Part shown: positions 17,214 through 25,239 of the stretch, piece by piece | Position numbering within the stretch: the stretch's first letter is position 1 | Layout of the letters: each line of letters starts with the position of its first letter | From: Aldehydirespirator sp965116665 | Lineage (GTDB): Bacteria > Actinomycetota > Acidimicrobiia > Acidimicrobiales > Aldehydirespiratoraceae | Assembly (NCBI GenBank): GCA_965116665.1 | Contig: OZ220709.1 | Span: 1,426,001 to 1,490,000 of the forward strand | DNA length: 64,000 nucleotides | Direction of reading: 5' to 3' | The notes under the pieces: generated by a model | What the model was told of the DNA's origin: nothing | The model's database searches: none | What the model saw: the letters and a program-made list of their open reading frames with translations, nothing else | Program-made: the position numbers and the translations under genes

Positions 17214-18617
17214 CTAGGCGGCCGGATCGACGAGGCGGCCCACGAACAGCAGGACGCCCGTGGGCGGGTGGACGATGGCCCACAGGAATGGGCGGTCGGC
17301 GACGATGGTGAGATCGGCTGGGGGAGGGCCGGACTCGTTGAAGCTCAGGGCGGTGGCTGCGGCCGCCTCGGTGCCCTTCTCGTCGACGATCACCTTGGCT
17401 CCGTGGAGCGCGGCCGAGATGAAGATGCCGGGCGCGATGCCGTCGAATCGTGCGCCGAGGCAGAATCCCTGGGGGCACAGCCATTCGAACAGGTCGGTGG
17501 GCGGCAGTGTCTGTTCCCACTTGGGCATGGTGACGTCGACCAGGCCCGTCTGCGCGGCGCTCGGCAGCCCGGCGAGCGTCTCAGCGTCGAGCGACCCCTC
17601 GACGTCGGCGAGCCCGTCGGGGTCGTGGGGGACGATGAGCCACATGGCCAGCTGGCCGCCCCGGTAGGGGAGCTCGACCGCGTCGGCGCCCTCGAACTGA
17701 ACGAAGCGACGGCGCACCGGTTCCCTGTCGCGCATGAACGGCACCGTCACCGACCGGTTGTCGCCGGTGGTGAACTGGCCGTCGCTGGTCCGCTCGGGCA
17801 GGAACGGCTCGACCCAGTCGGCCTTCAGGTACACGGTGTTAACCAGGACCATCTCTTGGTCCTGGACGACGCTGTCGTCGACGATCATGGGGATGAGCCC
17901 GCGGGTGCGCTCGGACACCCACTCGTTGATGGCCCGGGCCGCGGCGGCGCCGTCGGCGGTGTCGACGGGCTGCAGCGCTGCGCCGTATTGGGCGGCGGCG
18001 GTGTGGAGGAATTCCGGCAGCATCGAGAATCCGTCGTCGGGGAACAGCCGGTTGGCCACCTCCAGGGTGGTGAGCCCGGTGGAGGCCTTCGCCAGCCTGA
18101 GGTCGATGGCGTTGGCGGCATCGTGGAGGCCGGCCTCGGGGAATCCGAAGATCTTGTCGAGCGCGGCCCCGGAGTCGGCCGACGCGCCGGCCCGGCTCAG
18201 GCTGAAGGCCGTGCCGATGCTCACGGGGCTGGAGACCGCGTTGCCCTCCAGGTGCCGGTGGAAGTGCCATCCGGCCGTGTTGACACCGGTGGCCCATTCA
18301 ATGGTCGGAGCCTCGGGGTCAGCCGGCAGCCGGTCCGCCACCGGCTCCAGGACCGCCGTTGTAGTCGTGGTCGTTGTGGTAGTGGCAGTGGTCGTTGTGG
18401 TAGTGGCCGTGGCCGTTGTGGTAGTGGCCGTGGCCGTGGTCGTTGTGGTGGTGGCCGTGGTCGTTGTGGTAGTGGCCGTGTCGCCCGGATCCGCCCCCGG
18501 ATCTTCGATGGTTCCAGGATCATCCACCGGCTCCGGGACCGCAGTGGTCGTGTCCGGGGAGCTGCAGGCCACTGCCACGGAGCACAGCGCAGGCAGGATT
18601 CCGAGCAGCTTGGTCAC
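17214..18617 (-). CDS. Lipoprotein serpin (serine protease inhibitor)
   Basis: A 467-residue protein with a lipoprotein signal (ALCSVAVACS, lipid-attached Cys18), a roughly 60-residue Thr/Ala linker (about 46-90) encoded by a GT-rich simple repeat, and a complete serpin fold. Landmarks are SSPVSIGTAFSL (helix B), NTVYLKADWVEPF (strand 3A), VTVPFM, VDVTMPKWE and the C-terminal RPFLWAIVHPPTGVLLFVG. The reactive-centre hinge DEKGTEAAAATAL has the small-residue run expected of an inhibitory serpin, followed by SFNESGPPPADLT. It presumably sits on the outer face of the membrane and inactivates external serine or cysteine proteases. It is flanked by 33-bp direct repeats and abuts the tRNA gene. Confidence 0.92.
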   Translation of the reverse strand: MTKLLGILPALCSVAVACSSPDTTTAVPEPVDDPGTIEDPGADPGDTATTTTTTATTTTTTATATTTTATATTTTTTATTTTTTTTTAVLEPVADRLPADPEAPTIEWATGVNTAGWHFHRHLEGNAVSSPVSIGTAFSLSRAGASADSGAALDKIFGFPEAGLHDAANAIDLRLAKASTGLTTLEVANRLFPDDGFSMLPEFLHTAAAQYGAALQPVDTADGAAAARAINEWVSERTRGLIPMIVDDSVVQDQEMVLVNTVYLKADWVEPFLPERTSDGQFTTGDNRSVTVPFMRDREPVRRRFVQFEGADAVELPYRGGQLAMWLIVPHDPDGLADVEGSLDAETLAGLPSAAQTGLVDVTMPKWEQTLPPTDLFEWLCPQGFCLGARFDGIAPGIFISAALHGAKVIVDEKGTEAAAATALSFNESGPPPADLTIVADRPFLWAIVHPPTGVLLFVGRLVDPAA

Positions 18618-18741
18618 GGTAGTTGGACGCTACAGCCGGGCCCCAGGTTCCCGAGGCCGTCGGCAGCCGGCGCCGGGCAGGGCACACGCACAGCAGACCG
18701 CCGACTCTCGCCGGGGCCAGCCAGGCCGCGCCGGTGCGCAC

Positions 18742-18774
18742 GATCCCCGAGTTCGGAGGCGAGTGACGCCTGCT
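18742..18774 (+). repeat. 33-bp direct repeat, copy 2 (upstream of serpin, next to tRNA)
   Basis: Second copy of the element at 17167-17199, ending 15 bases before the tRNA. It contains the same AGGCG-AGTGA-CGCCT dyad. Confidence 0.8.
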
Positions 18775-18789
18775 ACCCTGCGTGGCTCG

Positions 18790-18864
18790 GGGCCGTTAGC
18801 TCAGCCTGGTTAGAGCGCCTGCTCGACACGCAGGAGGTCAGAGGTTCAAATCCCCTACGGCCCA
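18790..18864 (+). tRNA. tRNA-Val (anticodon GAC)
   Basis: The cloverleaf folds with acceptor GGGCCGT/ACGGCCC plus A73, D stem GCTC/GAGC, anticodon stem CCTGC/GCAGG with loop TCGACAC (anticodon GAC), and T loop TTCAAAT. CCA is not encoded. Two oddities are C instead of U at position 33 and an A-C mismatch in the middle of the T stem (AGAGG/CCCCT). The first mobile-module end begins two bases downstream. Confidence 0.82.
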
Positions 18865-18865
18865 C

Positions 18866-19052
18866 TGAGGGGGTTTTGCGGGTTCCGCGCCTTCGGGTTA
18901 GCGGGTTCTGCTGAAGTCGCCCGATTTGGCAAGGTTCGGTCCGTTTCAGCCGCTATTGCTTGCTCTGCGTCGCGCAGAGGTGTTCCGACTGCTCAGAAGC
19001 CCCCGCGGCAGGTGTTTGAGGGCGCGCAGAAGCCGACGGTCAGGCGACCGTC
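18866..19052. repeat. Mobile-module left end, copy 1, with transposase-gene hairpin
   Basis: It starts TGAGGGGGTTTTGCGGG directly after the tRNA, contains the terminal inverted repeat GGTTAGCGGGTTCT at 18896-18909 (matched by AGAACCCGCTAACC at 29951-29964) and ends at a hairpin GACGGTC-AGGC-GACCGTC (19035-19052) that follows the transposase stop and may terminate it. It aligns over about 177 bp with 48290-48466, sharing TGAGGGG, CGGGTTAG, CTCTGCGTCGCGC and GGGCGCGC-GAAGC. Confidence 0.75.
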
Positions 19053-19078
19053 AGCTCCAATCGCAGCCGTTCAGAGGG

Positions 19079-20965
19079 TCAGGGCGGCGCTCTAAGCGGC
19101 GCTGTCCCGGCGCTGGTGTCTATGGCAGCGGAACTGCCATTCTCGCTGCCGTTACCGGGGTGCGGGCCGGTGCCGTTTCCGCTGCCGTTGCTGTGAAGCG
19201 CGGTAGTCACGCAGAACAGCGACGGTTCCGCTTCGGGGGCATTGTCGGCGTGCGGGTCAGCGGAGAGGTCAACGTCTGCGCGGGTCACATTGTTCGCGAC
19301 CGCCAAAGCGAGCAACGCCATGCTGTGTGCTCTCACTCCGGCCGCTTCGCACGCCCTGGGGTCCATCCCGCCGTCGTGCTTGACGATTCCGTTGGTGTTC
19401 TCGATACGAGCGCGGCCCTTCCAGTAGAAGCGCCGATGCAGCTCGGTTGCCCATGAGAGAGGCTGGTACTGGTCCAGCTCTTCGGGACGGATGTTGATGG
19501 AACCGTTGCAGCACCACTTCTCGGTGAAGGGCGGACCTAAAGACGGCGTGTTCTGGGGGTGGTGCCGCTTCTTGAAACGGCCCATCCGAGTGTTGGCTGC
19601 GCCGATGACAGTGCCCGCGCATTGAGGGCAGAGGAACTGGATGGTGCCGCCCTTGGATTTGGAGTGGGCGACATACCGAAACTTGGAGCGTTCCTCGGCC
19701 CAGCTCACAGTCTGTTGCGAGGTGAGGTTCGGGTCGGGCGGCACCAGGAACTGCTCGGGCAGCCACAACGGAAAGAAGTCGCCGCACGACTCATAGAGGG
19801 GTTCCCGGCGACGGCCGACATATGCGATGCCGGGCCGTTCTTTGGTGGTCACCGTGTAATCCATAATCACGCTCATGTCGGCTTCGTGGAGGGGCCGCAC
19901 GAAATCGGACCGGGTTGTGAACTCCCGGTCTGCGACGATGACATCTAGGCGGGGCAGAGCTTTCTTCAGTGACAGCACCACATCGCGTCCGACGGGAGCG
20001 CGGTTGACCGTCGCCGGGTCAAGACTGAAAGACAGCACATACGGGCCGATGTCTTCCTCGGGTGGAATCTCCTGCTGCGGGTCGGGGTAGTCGCGCAGGT
20101 CAGGCGACGCGGCGACGATGGTGCCGAAATAGCCGTTGAAGTAGATTTTCTTGTGGCCGGTAGCTCTGCTGGCCCCTCTGACAGCGGTTCTTGCCTCGGG
20201 GTCGGCCTTGCAGCGTTGAATCTTGCCGTCCTGCCCGACGATGAGACCTTCAGGCAGTGGTGTGCCGTGGATAAGCGAGTCGCGGAGCATCCTGTCCACG
20301 TCCTTCTGCTTGCGGAAGTCCGTGACCCTGGCGTTGCTCGCGAACGCTGTCGCGTCCACAGCCCCGACTTTGACTCTCGCGAGCACCCGCTTGGGAACGC
20401 TCTCCAGCAACAGACCCTGGTTGAACCACAGCAGCCCAGCGTCCGCTCCCGGCCCGTCCGTGGTGGCTACGCGGTGCCCGACAGTCCTGTCCATCAGCTC
20501 AGTGAACGGCGCTGCCTCCAATCGGTTGACCTGGCGGGCCACGCTGCTGTAGGAGACCGGCGTGAAGTCTTGGGTGTCGCACAGGCCAACGTCAAAGAGG
20601 ATGGTTGCGTCCAGTCCGTTGATGACCGCACACAAGTGCGAACGGAGATAGCTGCTCTTGATTTCTGCGGCGAGGAACATCGCCAGCAGCAGAACCTCTC
20701 CTGAGCATCGTGACGTCGGCCCGGAGTGCTCGTCCAGCCAGTCGCACAACGCCTGTGCCTCTTCGCAGCGACGAATGAGTCGCAAGTATCGCCACGCCTG
20801 CTCCGGCTTGGGGCAGATGGGTTCCATCATCCGCGACGCGAGGCTGGGATGGTCGTCAGGAAGTCTCCGCTGAGAGTTGATGCGATGCGCCTCAGCCACA
20901 GTGAGGCACTTGCGCGCCGCCAGACGCGCCCGGCGACGGTAGTGCTGACGCAGGCCGCGGCTCAT
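19079..20965 (-). CDS. DDE transposase of the module-end family
   Basis: A 628-residue transposase with candidate catalytic residues in VGAVDATAFASNAR (first D), LDVIVADREFTTRSDF (second D) and ARIENTNGIVKHDGG (E). A Cys-pair segment (FLCPQCAG and WCCNGSINI) suggests a zinc site inserted between the second D and E. This resembles IS4/IS1182-like DDE enzymes, but I cannot assign the family. The start overlaps the stop of the recombinase gene (ATGA), so the two are translationally coupled. A truncated homologue lies at 30183-30623 in the same relation to the next module end. Confidence 0.78.
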   Translation of the reverse strand: MSRGLRQHYRRRARLAARKCLTVAEAHRINSQRRLPDDHPSLASRMMEPICPKPEQAWRYLRLIRRCEEAQALCDWLDEHSGPTSRCSGEVLLLAMFLAAEIKSSYLRSHLCAVINGLDATILFDVGLCDTQDFTPVSYSSVARQVNRLEAAPFTELMDRTVGHRVATTDGPGADAGLLWFNQGLLLESVPKRVLARVKVGAVDATAFASNARVTDFRKQKDVDRMLRDSLIHGTPLPEGLIVGQDGKIQRCKADPEARTAVRGASRATGHKKIYFNGYFGTIVAASPDLRDYPDPQQEIPPEEDIGPYVLSFSLDPATVNRAPVGRDVVLSLKKALPRLDVIVADREFTTRSDFVRPLHEADMSVIMDYTVTTKERPGIAYVGRRREPLYESCGDFFPLWLPEQFLVPPDPNLTSQQTVSWAEERSKFRYVAHSKSKGGTIQFLCPQCAGTVIGAANTRMGRFKKRHHPQNTPSLGPPFTEKWCCNGSINIRPEELDQYQPLSWATELHRRFYWKGRARIENTNGIVKHDGGMDPRACEAAGVRAHSMALLALAVANNVTRADVDLSADPHADNAPEAEPSLFCVTTALHSNGSGNGTGPHPGNGSENGSSAAIDTSAGTAPLRAPP

Positions 20966-21906
20966 ATCCGCATCCCCTCGGTGACGGCCTCCTCAGGGGT
21001 GAGAGGCATGTCAAGGGCATCAACCAGATAGAGCAGGGCTGCCCCGCTCAGCGACCCCGCCAACATCTTCAGCACGGGCAGAGGAGTGCCCGCAGCCAGA
21101 TGCGCCGTGAACCAGGTAGCTCGGGCGCGACGCAGGGAGAAGCTCTGACCGTCGGCTGATACCAGGGAACCAGCTTGGTTTCTCGCGACACTCGGGGAGT
21201 TGCCGGTGACGAACCTCCGGCTGGACCCTTGGCTCCGATTCTCAACTGAAGCAACGGCCCGCCTAATAGTGTCGGTCCAGTTCTCTCGGACTGGCACCAG
21301 CCGAGGTTGGTGCCAGCGCACCTGCACGGCGAGCCGTTCGTCGCCCCATTCGTGAATGTCGCTGACCTCAGCCGCGTGGAGTTCGGGGCCGCGCAGACCT
21401 GCACCGCAGGACGCGGCAACCACCCACAGTCGCCCTGCGGCGTTCCCCGCTCCTGGTAGACGACACGCCTTCTCAAGGAGTCGTTCAGTGGCAGCGTCGT
21501 ACGGCCACGCAATAGGTGGGCGACGAATCGGAGGATGTTTGGCCTCCCAGGCTTGCGGGTTGACAGCCCGGCCGACGCGCTTCAACACCGTCCTCGTGCA
21601 ATGCTTCCAGTTGGGCGACCGCCTTTTGCAATGGCTACCAAGGAACGCAACCACGTTGCGAGGATTGATGACCTCAGCGGCAAGAGACCCGAGGGTCTTG
21701 TCCGCCCACGCCATCATCTGACACACCCCTGCCAGCCACGTCCTTGCAATGGTTGGTGTGCTAGGGGACGCTGCCGCGACCAGGGAACGCGCGACGGGTG
21801 CCACAACGTTCTGAATTCGTAGGTCGTGTTGTAACGGCTTCCACTTTGCGATGTAAGCCGCGACTTCCGGTTTCAACGCCGGAACGGTTTGCTTGCTTGT
21901 AGCCAT
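20962..21906 (-). CDS. Tyrosine-recombinase-like protein, copy A
   Basis: The protein has 314 residues from ATG 21906, which has AGGAG at a 7-base spacing; a frame extending 95 codons upstream is not needed. The C-terminal half carries a box-I-like motif (AASCGAGLRGPELHAAEV) and a box-II-like motif (LRRARATWFTAHLAAGTPLP), followed by SGAALLYL, whose Tyr could be the nucleophile. The canonical HxxR His is not evident. It is homologous to 28789-29772 and 57785-58218. As the first gene of an overlapping pair with the DDE transposase it probably takes part in movement of the module. Confidence 0.72.
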   Translation of the reverse strand: MATSKQTVPALKPEVAAYIAKWKPLQHDLRIQNVVAPVARSLVAAASPSTPTIARTWLAGVCQMMAWADKTLGSLAAEVINPRNVVAFLGSHCKRRSPNWKHCTRTVLKRVGRAVNPQAWEAKHPPIRRPPIAWPYDAATERLLEKACRLPGAGNAAGRLWVVAASCGAGLRGPELHAAEVSDIHEWGDERLAVQVRWHQPRLVPVRENWTDTIRRAVASVENRSQGSSRRFVTGNSPSVARNQAGSLVSADGQSFSLRRARATWFTAHLAAGTPLPVLKMLAGSLSGAALLYLVDALDMPLTPEEAVTEGMRI

Positions 21907-22338
21907 GGGATAACTCCTGGTAATCCCTCTCAGACGCTCTGCCCAAGAGGCGACCAACAGGCCAGTACCCCGATGCGACAACTCCGCGGGAGCGCTGAGT
22001 CTCGCGGCAGCCCAATGACTCACAGAAATCACGTGTGACGTGTACAAACGGACGCGGGAAGCCCAACTCTCTAATCTGGCTGACATTCTGTGACGGCAAG
22101 CAAACAAGCCCAAATCCCGTCTATTTTGATTTACGTTCCCCGCACTTGTACGTACCGCCGAGAAGGGCTCTTTGGCAACGTCTGGCGGCAAGAAATCCTC
22201 CGCTGCGGGAAGTGTCGGCGGTGGCTACGGTTTGCGGCCGTGCCCCGCCTCCAGAAACCTCCGCCGCTCACCCATCTCGCAAGCGGATCTTGGCCCTTTG
22301 GCGAGCTGAAAGAGGATGCGCCCTCAGAAGCCCGCCAG
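21907..22338. other. Intergenic between divergent recombinase and HTH genes
   Basis: 432 bases between divergent genes. Open frames from both sides extend into it (the longer recombinase frame to 22191 and the longer HTH frame from 22090), but neither extension resembles a conserved domain. No terminator or clear operator was found; both promoters presumably lie here. Confidence 0.4.
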
Positions 22339-22821
22339 ATGCAAACGCTGTCCACACGGCTGCGCTCACTCATCAGGAAGTCCCGCACATCCAAGTACGC
22401 GATTGCTCAAGAGGCCGGGTTGTCTCGTCAGACCCTTCAGAACGTCCTTGACGGCAAGGTGTGGCCTGACCTCATCACCATTCACCGGCTGGAGGTCGCG
22501 TTGGGGCAGCGGCTGTGGGTCAACGCGGACCTCGGCAGAAGCGTTGAACCGCTGTCCACACGCGAGTTTCACCAACGCGACCTGGGGTTCTTCCTCATCG
22601 GCTTCGTTGACACGGACCGGTGGCGGGCCGAGGCCTCTCCCATATCACGCTCCGACGATGCTTGGCGCTGGTCGGTCTACGAGCTGCTCACCGAGGAGGG
22701 ATGGACACGCGACGCTGAAGGCACAGCCGCCGACGCCCACGCCGCAGGCGAAGCAGCTCACCAGCACATCGCCGAGCGCACCGCAGCAGACACGCCACCT
22801 GACGAACACGCCGAGCGCTAA
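22339..22821 (+). CDS. HTH-domain protein of module 1
   Basis: The protein has 160 residues from ATG 22339; an in-frame start 83 codons earlier exists. An XRE-like helix-turn-helix occupies about residues 5-60 (IRKSRTSKYAIAQEAGLSRQ, then TLQNVLDGKVWPDLITIHRL). The rest is unrecognised, with a Trp-rich stretch (DDAWRWSVYELLTEEGW) and an Ala/acidic tail. It is divergent from the recombinase-transposase pair, so it may regulate module genes. Confidence 0.65.
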   Translation: MQTLSTRLRSLIRKSRTSKYAIAQEAGLSRQTLQNVLDGKVWPDLITIHRLEVALGQRLWVNADLGRSVEPLSTREFHQRDLGFFLIGFVDTDRWRAEASPISRSDDAWRWSVYELLTEEGWTRDAEGTAADAHAAGEAAHQHIAERTAADTPPDEHAER

Positions 22822-22972
22822 CGGCTCAGGTTCCGGTGAGTTCCTGGCGAACTAGTGCCCGACACTACGGCCGTTCGGAGCACAGAGACGAGGGCGACCT
22901 CCCCGCGTTCTCGCAACAGGCCGCTGGTACGTTGACGACGCTCGGGGAAATTCCCCAGCAGGGAAGGGTCCG

Positions 22973-24820
22973 ATGAGACGCCAACGCCTACGGCTGGTAC
23001 CGGCGCTGGTAGCGCTGGCCCTACTTGCTGCGAGTTGCGCGACACCAGACGCCGAGACCGGGCCGGACACCGAGGCCGCCCCCGAACCTGTAGCGGAGCA
23101 GTCAGAAGTAGAGCCATCAGAACCGGAGACGGACACCGCCTCAGAAGACGGCGAGGCGTCGGAACCAGAAGCCGAAGCGGAGGTCGCGCCATCTTCCACG
23201 ACCAGTTCGCCACCGGAGGCGACAACCACAACCACGCTTCCAGCCGACTGTGACTTCTCTGACCACGCCGCAGATGCGCTAGCAGCCGTGTATCAGGTCG
23301 TGACGAGCGACGGCATCGGCACTGCGTTCTATCTCGGTGACGGGGAATGGCTGACTGCTGCCCATGTCGTGGGAACGGCCAGCCGGGTGTCGCTGCACAA
23401 TGAACGCGATTCGTTATCGGTGGCCGTGAAGGGCATAGACCACAGCGTTGACTTGGCCCTACTGGAAGGCACCCCCATTGCAGTCAGCCGCGAGGTGCCC
23501 ACCCTCACCATCATGGAGGGCGAACCAACACAACCCGGCGAAGCGGCCATCGTAGTCGGCTATCCGCTCTATCGAGAAGACTCTGCCTCCATCAGTCAGG
23601 GCGTTGTGTCACGGTACGAAGAAGATGATGTCGGCGAGTTGCTGGTGACCGACGCCTCCGTGAATCCCGGCAATAGCGGTGGGCCGATGTTGAACGAGTG
23701 TGGCGAAGTCATCGGGGTCGTTCGTCAGAAGTATGTTGGGTATGACGTGGAGGGACTTGGGTACGCGATTTCGGTGAGCGACGTCACAGCGAATCTGCCG
23801 CGCCTGCGGCAGGGGTTCAAGGATACGCCGCCATCGACAGTGGATGCGGTGGTGGACCCGACACCCGCCCCGTCTGAGTCGCAGGGATGGGTAATCACGG
23901 ACACGGAGCCAGACTTGCTGACCGGTGAGGTGTTCCCCTACATGTTCGTGCTTGCGTCCGACGTAGAGCGCGAGTACGACTTCTACGAGATTCCAAGTCT
24001 GGCATCGAACTGCTGGGGAGAATGGTCCGTGTGGTGGGGTGGGGACACCCTTATCGCTTATGACAACGAAGTAGATGTCGTCTATCGGGTGGGTGCTGGC
24101 GAGGCCTTAACCGACGTCTGGATTGAGGATGACGAGTTGACGTGGCTGTCAATGAGCGCCACGGATGCCATCCTCGCTGCTGACCCGGACGACGAACTGG
24201 TCGTCAGAGCATACGACTACGACGGAGATATCTTTGCCACGGCGGTGTTTGACTTGGACGGCTTCACGGAAGCACTAGGAAGATTGATACAACGCTGTTC
24301 GCCTGTCTTCTCTGCCAGCTTTGTGAGCGGCGAATCATTGCTAGACCTCATACTGGAACGGTCTTCTCACCAATGGCTGCGCTATTCCGATGACCACATT
24401 GAGGCTATAGTGCTCCCCGGAGAAAATTTCAGTTCGCTTCTATGGATAGTCTGCGCAGATACCGTGTCTGGGCTCAACGTCTTGTTCCAAGCTCTGCTGG
24501 AGGAAACATCCCTTCACTCCTCTGACGCTTCCCAACACGGGGAGATGACTTGGACCGACACAGACGGGTCTACGTTTGTGTTGAGCAGAATCGAATTGGA
24601 ACCACCGATAGAGAACACTAGCCCGGAGATGTCGTTCCTGGCTAGCGTCAGACTCGCTAGCTTCCTGTCGGATCTTGCCAATGAATCCCCCTTTGACGAG
24701 TATCGGCACGACGGTTGGGTGGATATCCGATTCCCCTCGGGCGTCACAGACACGCTTGATGTGACTCGTTGGCACGAGGCCAAGGAGGGGTTACTGGCTT
24801 CGTGCTCGGAGGTGGCATAG
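22973..24820 (+). CDS. Lipoprotein trypsin-like (HtrA/S1C-type) serine protease
   Basis: A 615-residue protein. The lipobox LLAASC (Cys22) is followed by an acidic, then Ser/Thr-rich linker (about 24-92), then a trypsin-like domain with catalytic His (WLTAAHVVG), Asp (SVDLALLEG) and Ser (VNPGNSGGPMLN). No PDZ domain follows; instead about 320 residues of unrecognised sequence form the C-terminus. A ribosome-binding GGGAAGGG precedes the ATG. It should act outside the membrane. The intact triad argues for an active enzyme; its substrate and the role of the C-terminal domain are unknown. Confidence 0.85.
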   Translation: MRRQRLRLVPALVALALLAASCATPDAETGPDTEAAPEPVAEQSEVEPSEPETDTASEDGEASEPEAEAEVAPSSTTSSPPEATTTTTLPADCDFSDHAADALAAVYQVVTSDGIGTAFYLGDGEWLTAAHVVGTASRVSLHNERDSLSVAVKGIDHSVDLALLEGTPIAVSREVPTLTIMEGEPTQPGEAAIVVGYPLYREDSASISQGVVSRYEEDDVGELLVTDASVNPGNSGGPMLNECGEVIGVVRQKYVGYDVEGLGYAISVSDVTANLPRLRQGFKDTPPSTVDAVVDPTPAPSESQGWVITDTEPDLLTGEVFPYMFVLASDVEREYDFYEIPSLASNCWGEWSVWWGGDTLIAYDNEVDVVYRVGAGEALTDVWIEDDELTWLSMSATDAILAADPDDELVVRAYDYDGDIFATAVFDLDGFTEALGRLIQRCSPVFSASFVSGESLLDLILERSSHQWLRYSDDHIEAIVLPGENFSSLLWIVCADTVSGLNVLFQALLEETSLHSSDASQHGEMTWTDTDGSTFVLSRIELEPPIENTSPEMSFLASVRLASFLSDLANESPFDEYRHDGWVDIRFPSGVTDTLDVTRWHEAKEGLLASCSEVA

Positions 24821-24921
24821 CGCAGGAACGAACCGCCTGCTTCAAGGCACGTTCCCCGGTCGGGGCGGGAGACGGTCGCTAACGTGCGGCGGCTCCCTGA
24901 TGGCACAAGGAGAGAACCCTC

Positions 24922-25203
24922 ATGTCAGACCAAATTCCCGACGATCCCGCGCCCGCCCACCCTCCTGTTGGCTCCCGCGAACCGGACTGGACCACCGGTC
25001 AAGGCGTCGGCTTCCTGGTGGCTCTGCCTGGCTGGATAATCGTCGGGCTGGCGGGGATAGGCGCGCTGGCCGCTGTTTACCTGGTTGCTGCCGATAGCCC
25101 AATCGCTCTCCATGTGGTCATTGGTGTCGTCAGTTGGGCCGTGTTCGGCGTCATCATCGCCATCCCCGGCACCATCGTCTTCAACAAGTGCAAGCGGCGC
25201 TGA
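24922..25203 (+). CDS. Small membrane protein (two helices)
   Basis: The protein has 93 residues with AAGGAGAG upstream of the ATG. A Pro-rich cytoplasmic N-terminus is followed by two hydrophobic helices (FLVALPGWIIVGLAGIGALA; VVIGVVSWAVFGVIIAIPG) and a basic tail (NKCKRR). I do not recognise the family. Confidence 0.6.
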   Translation: MSDQIPDDPAPAHPPVGSREPDWTTGQGVGFLVALPGWIIVGLAGIGALAAVYLVAADSPIALHVVIGVVSWAVFGVIIAIPGTIVFNKCKRR

Positions 25204-25239
25204 GTCATCCCCATCGGCACCAACTCCTGAAGCTCTAGG

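Noticed and set aside
17094..18914. A 606-codon plus-strand frame over the serpin gene and tRNA.
   Set aside because: Its end (LERLLDTQEVRGSNPL) is simply the translated tRNA and the rest is antisense to the serpin.
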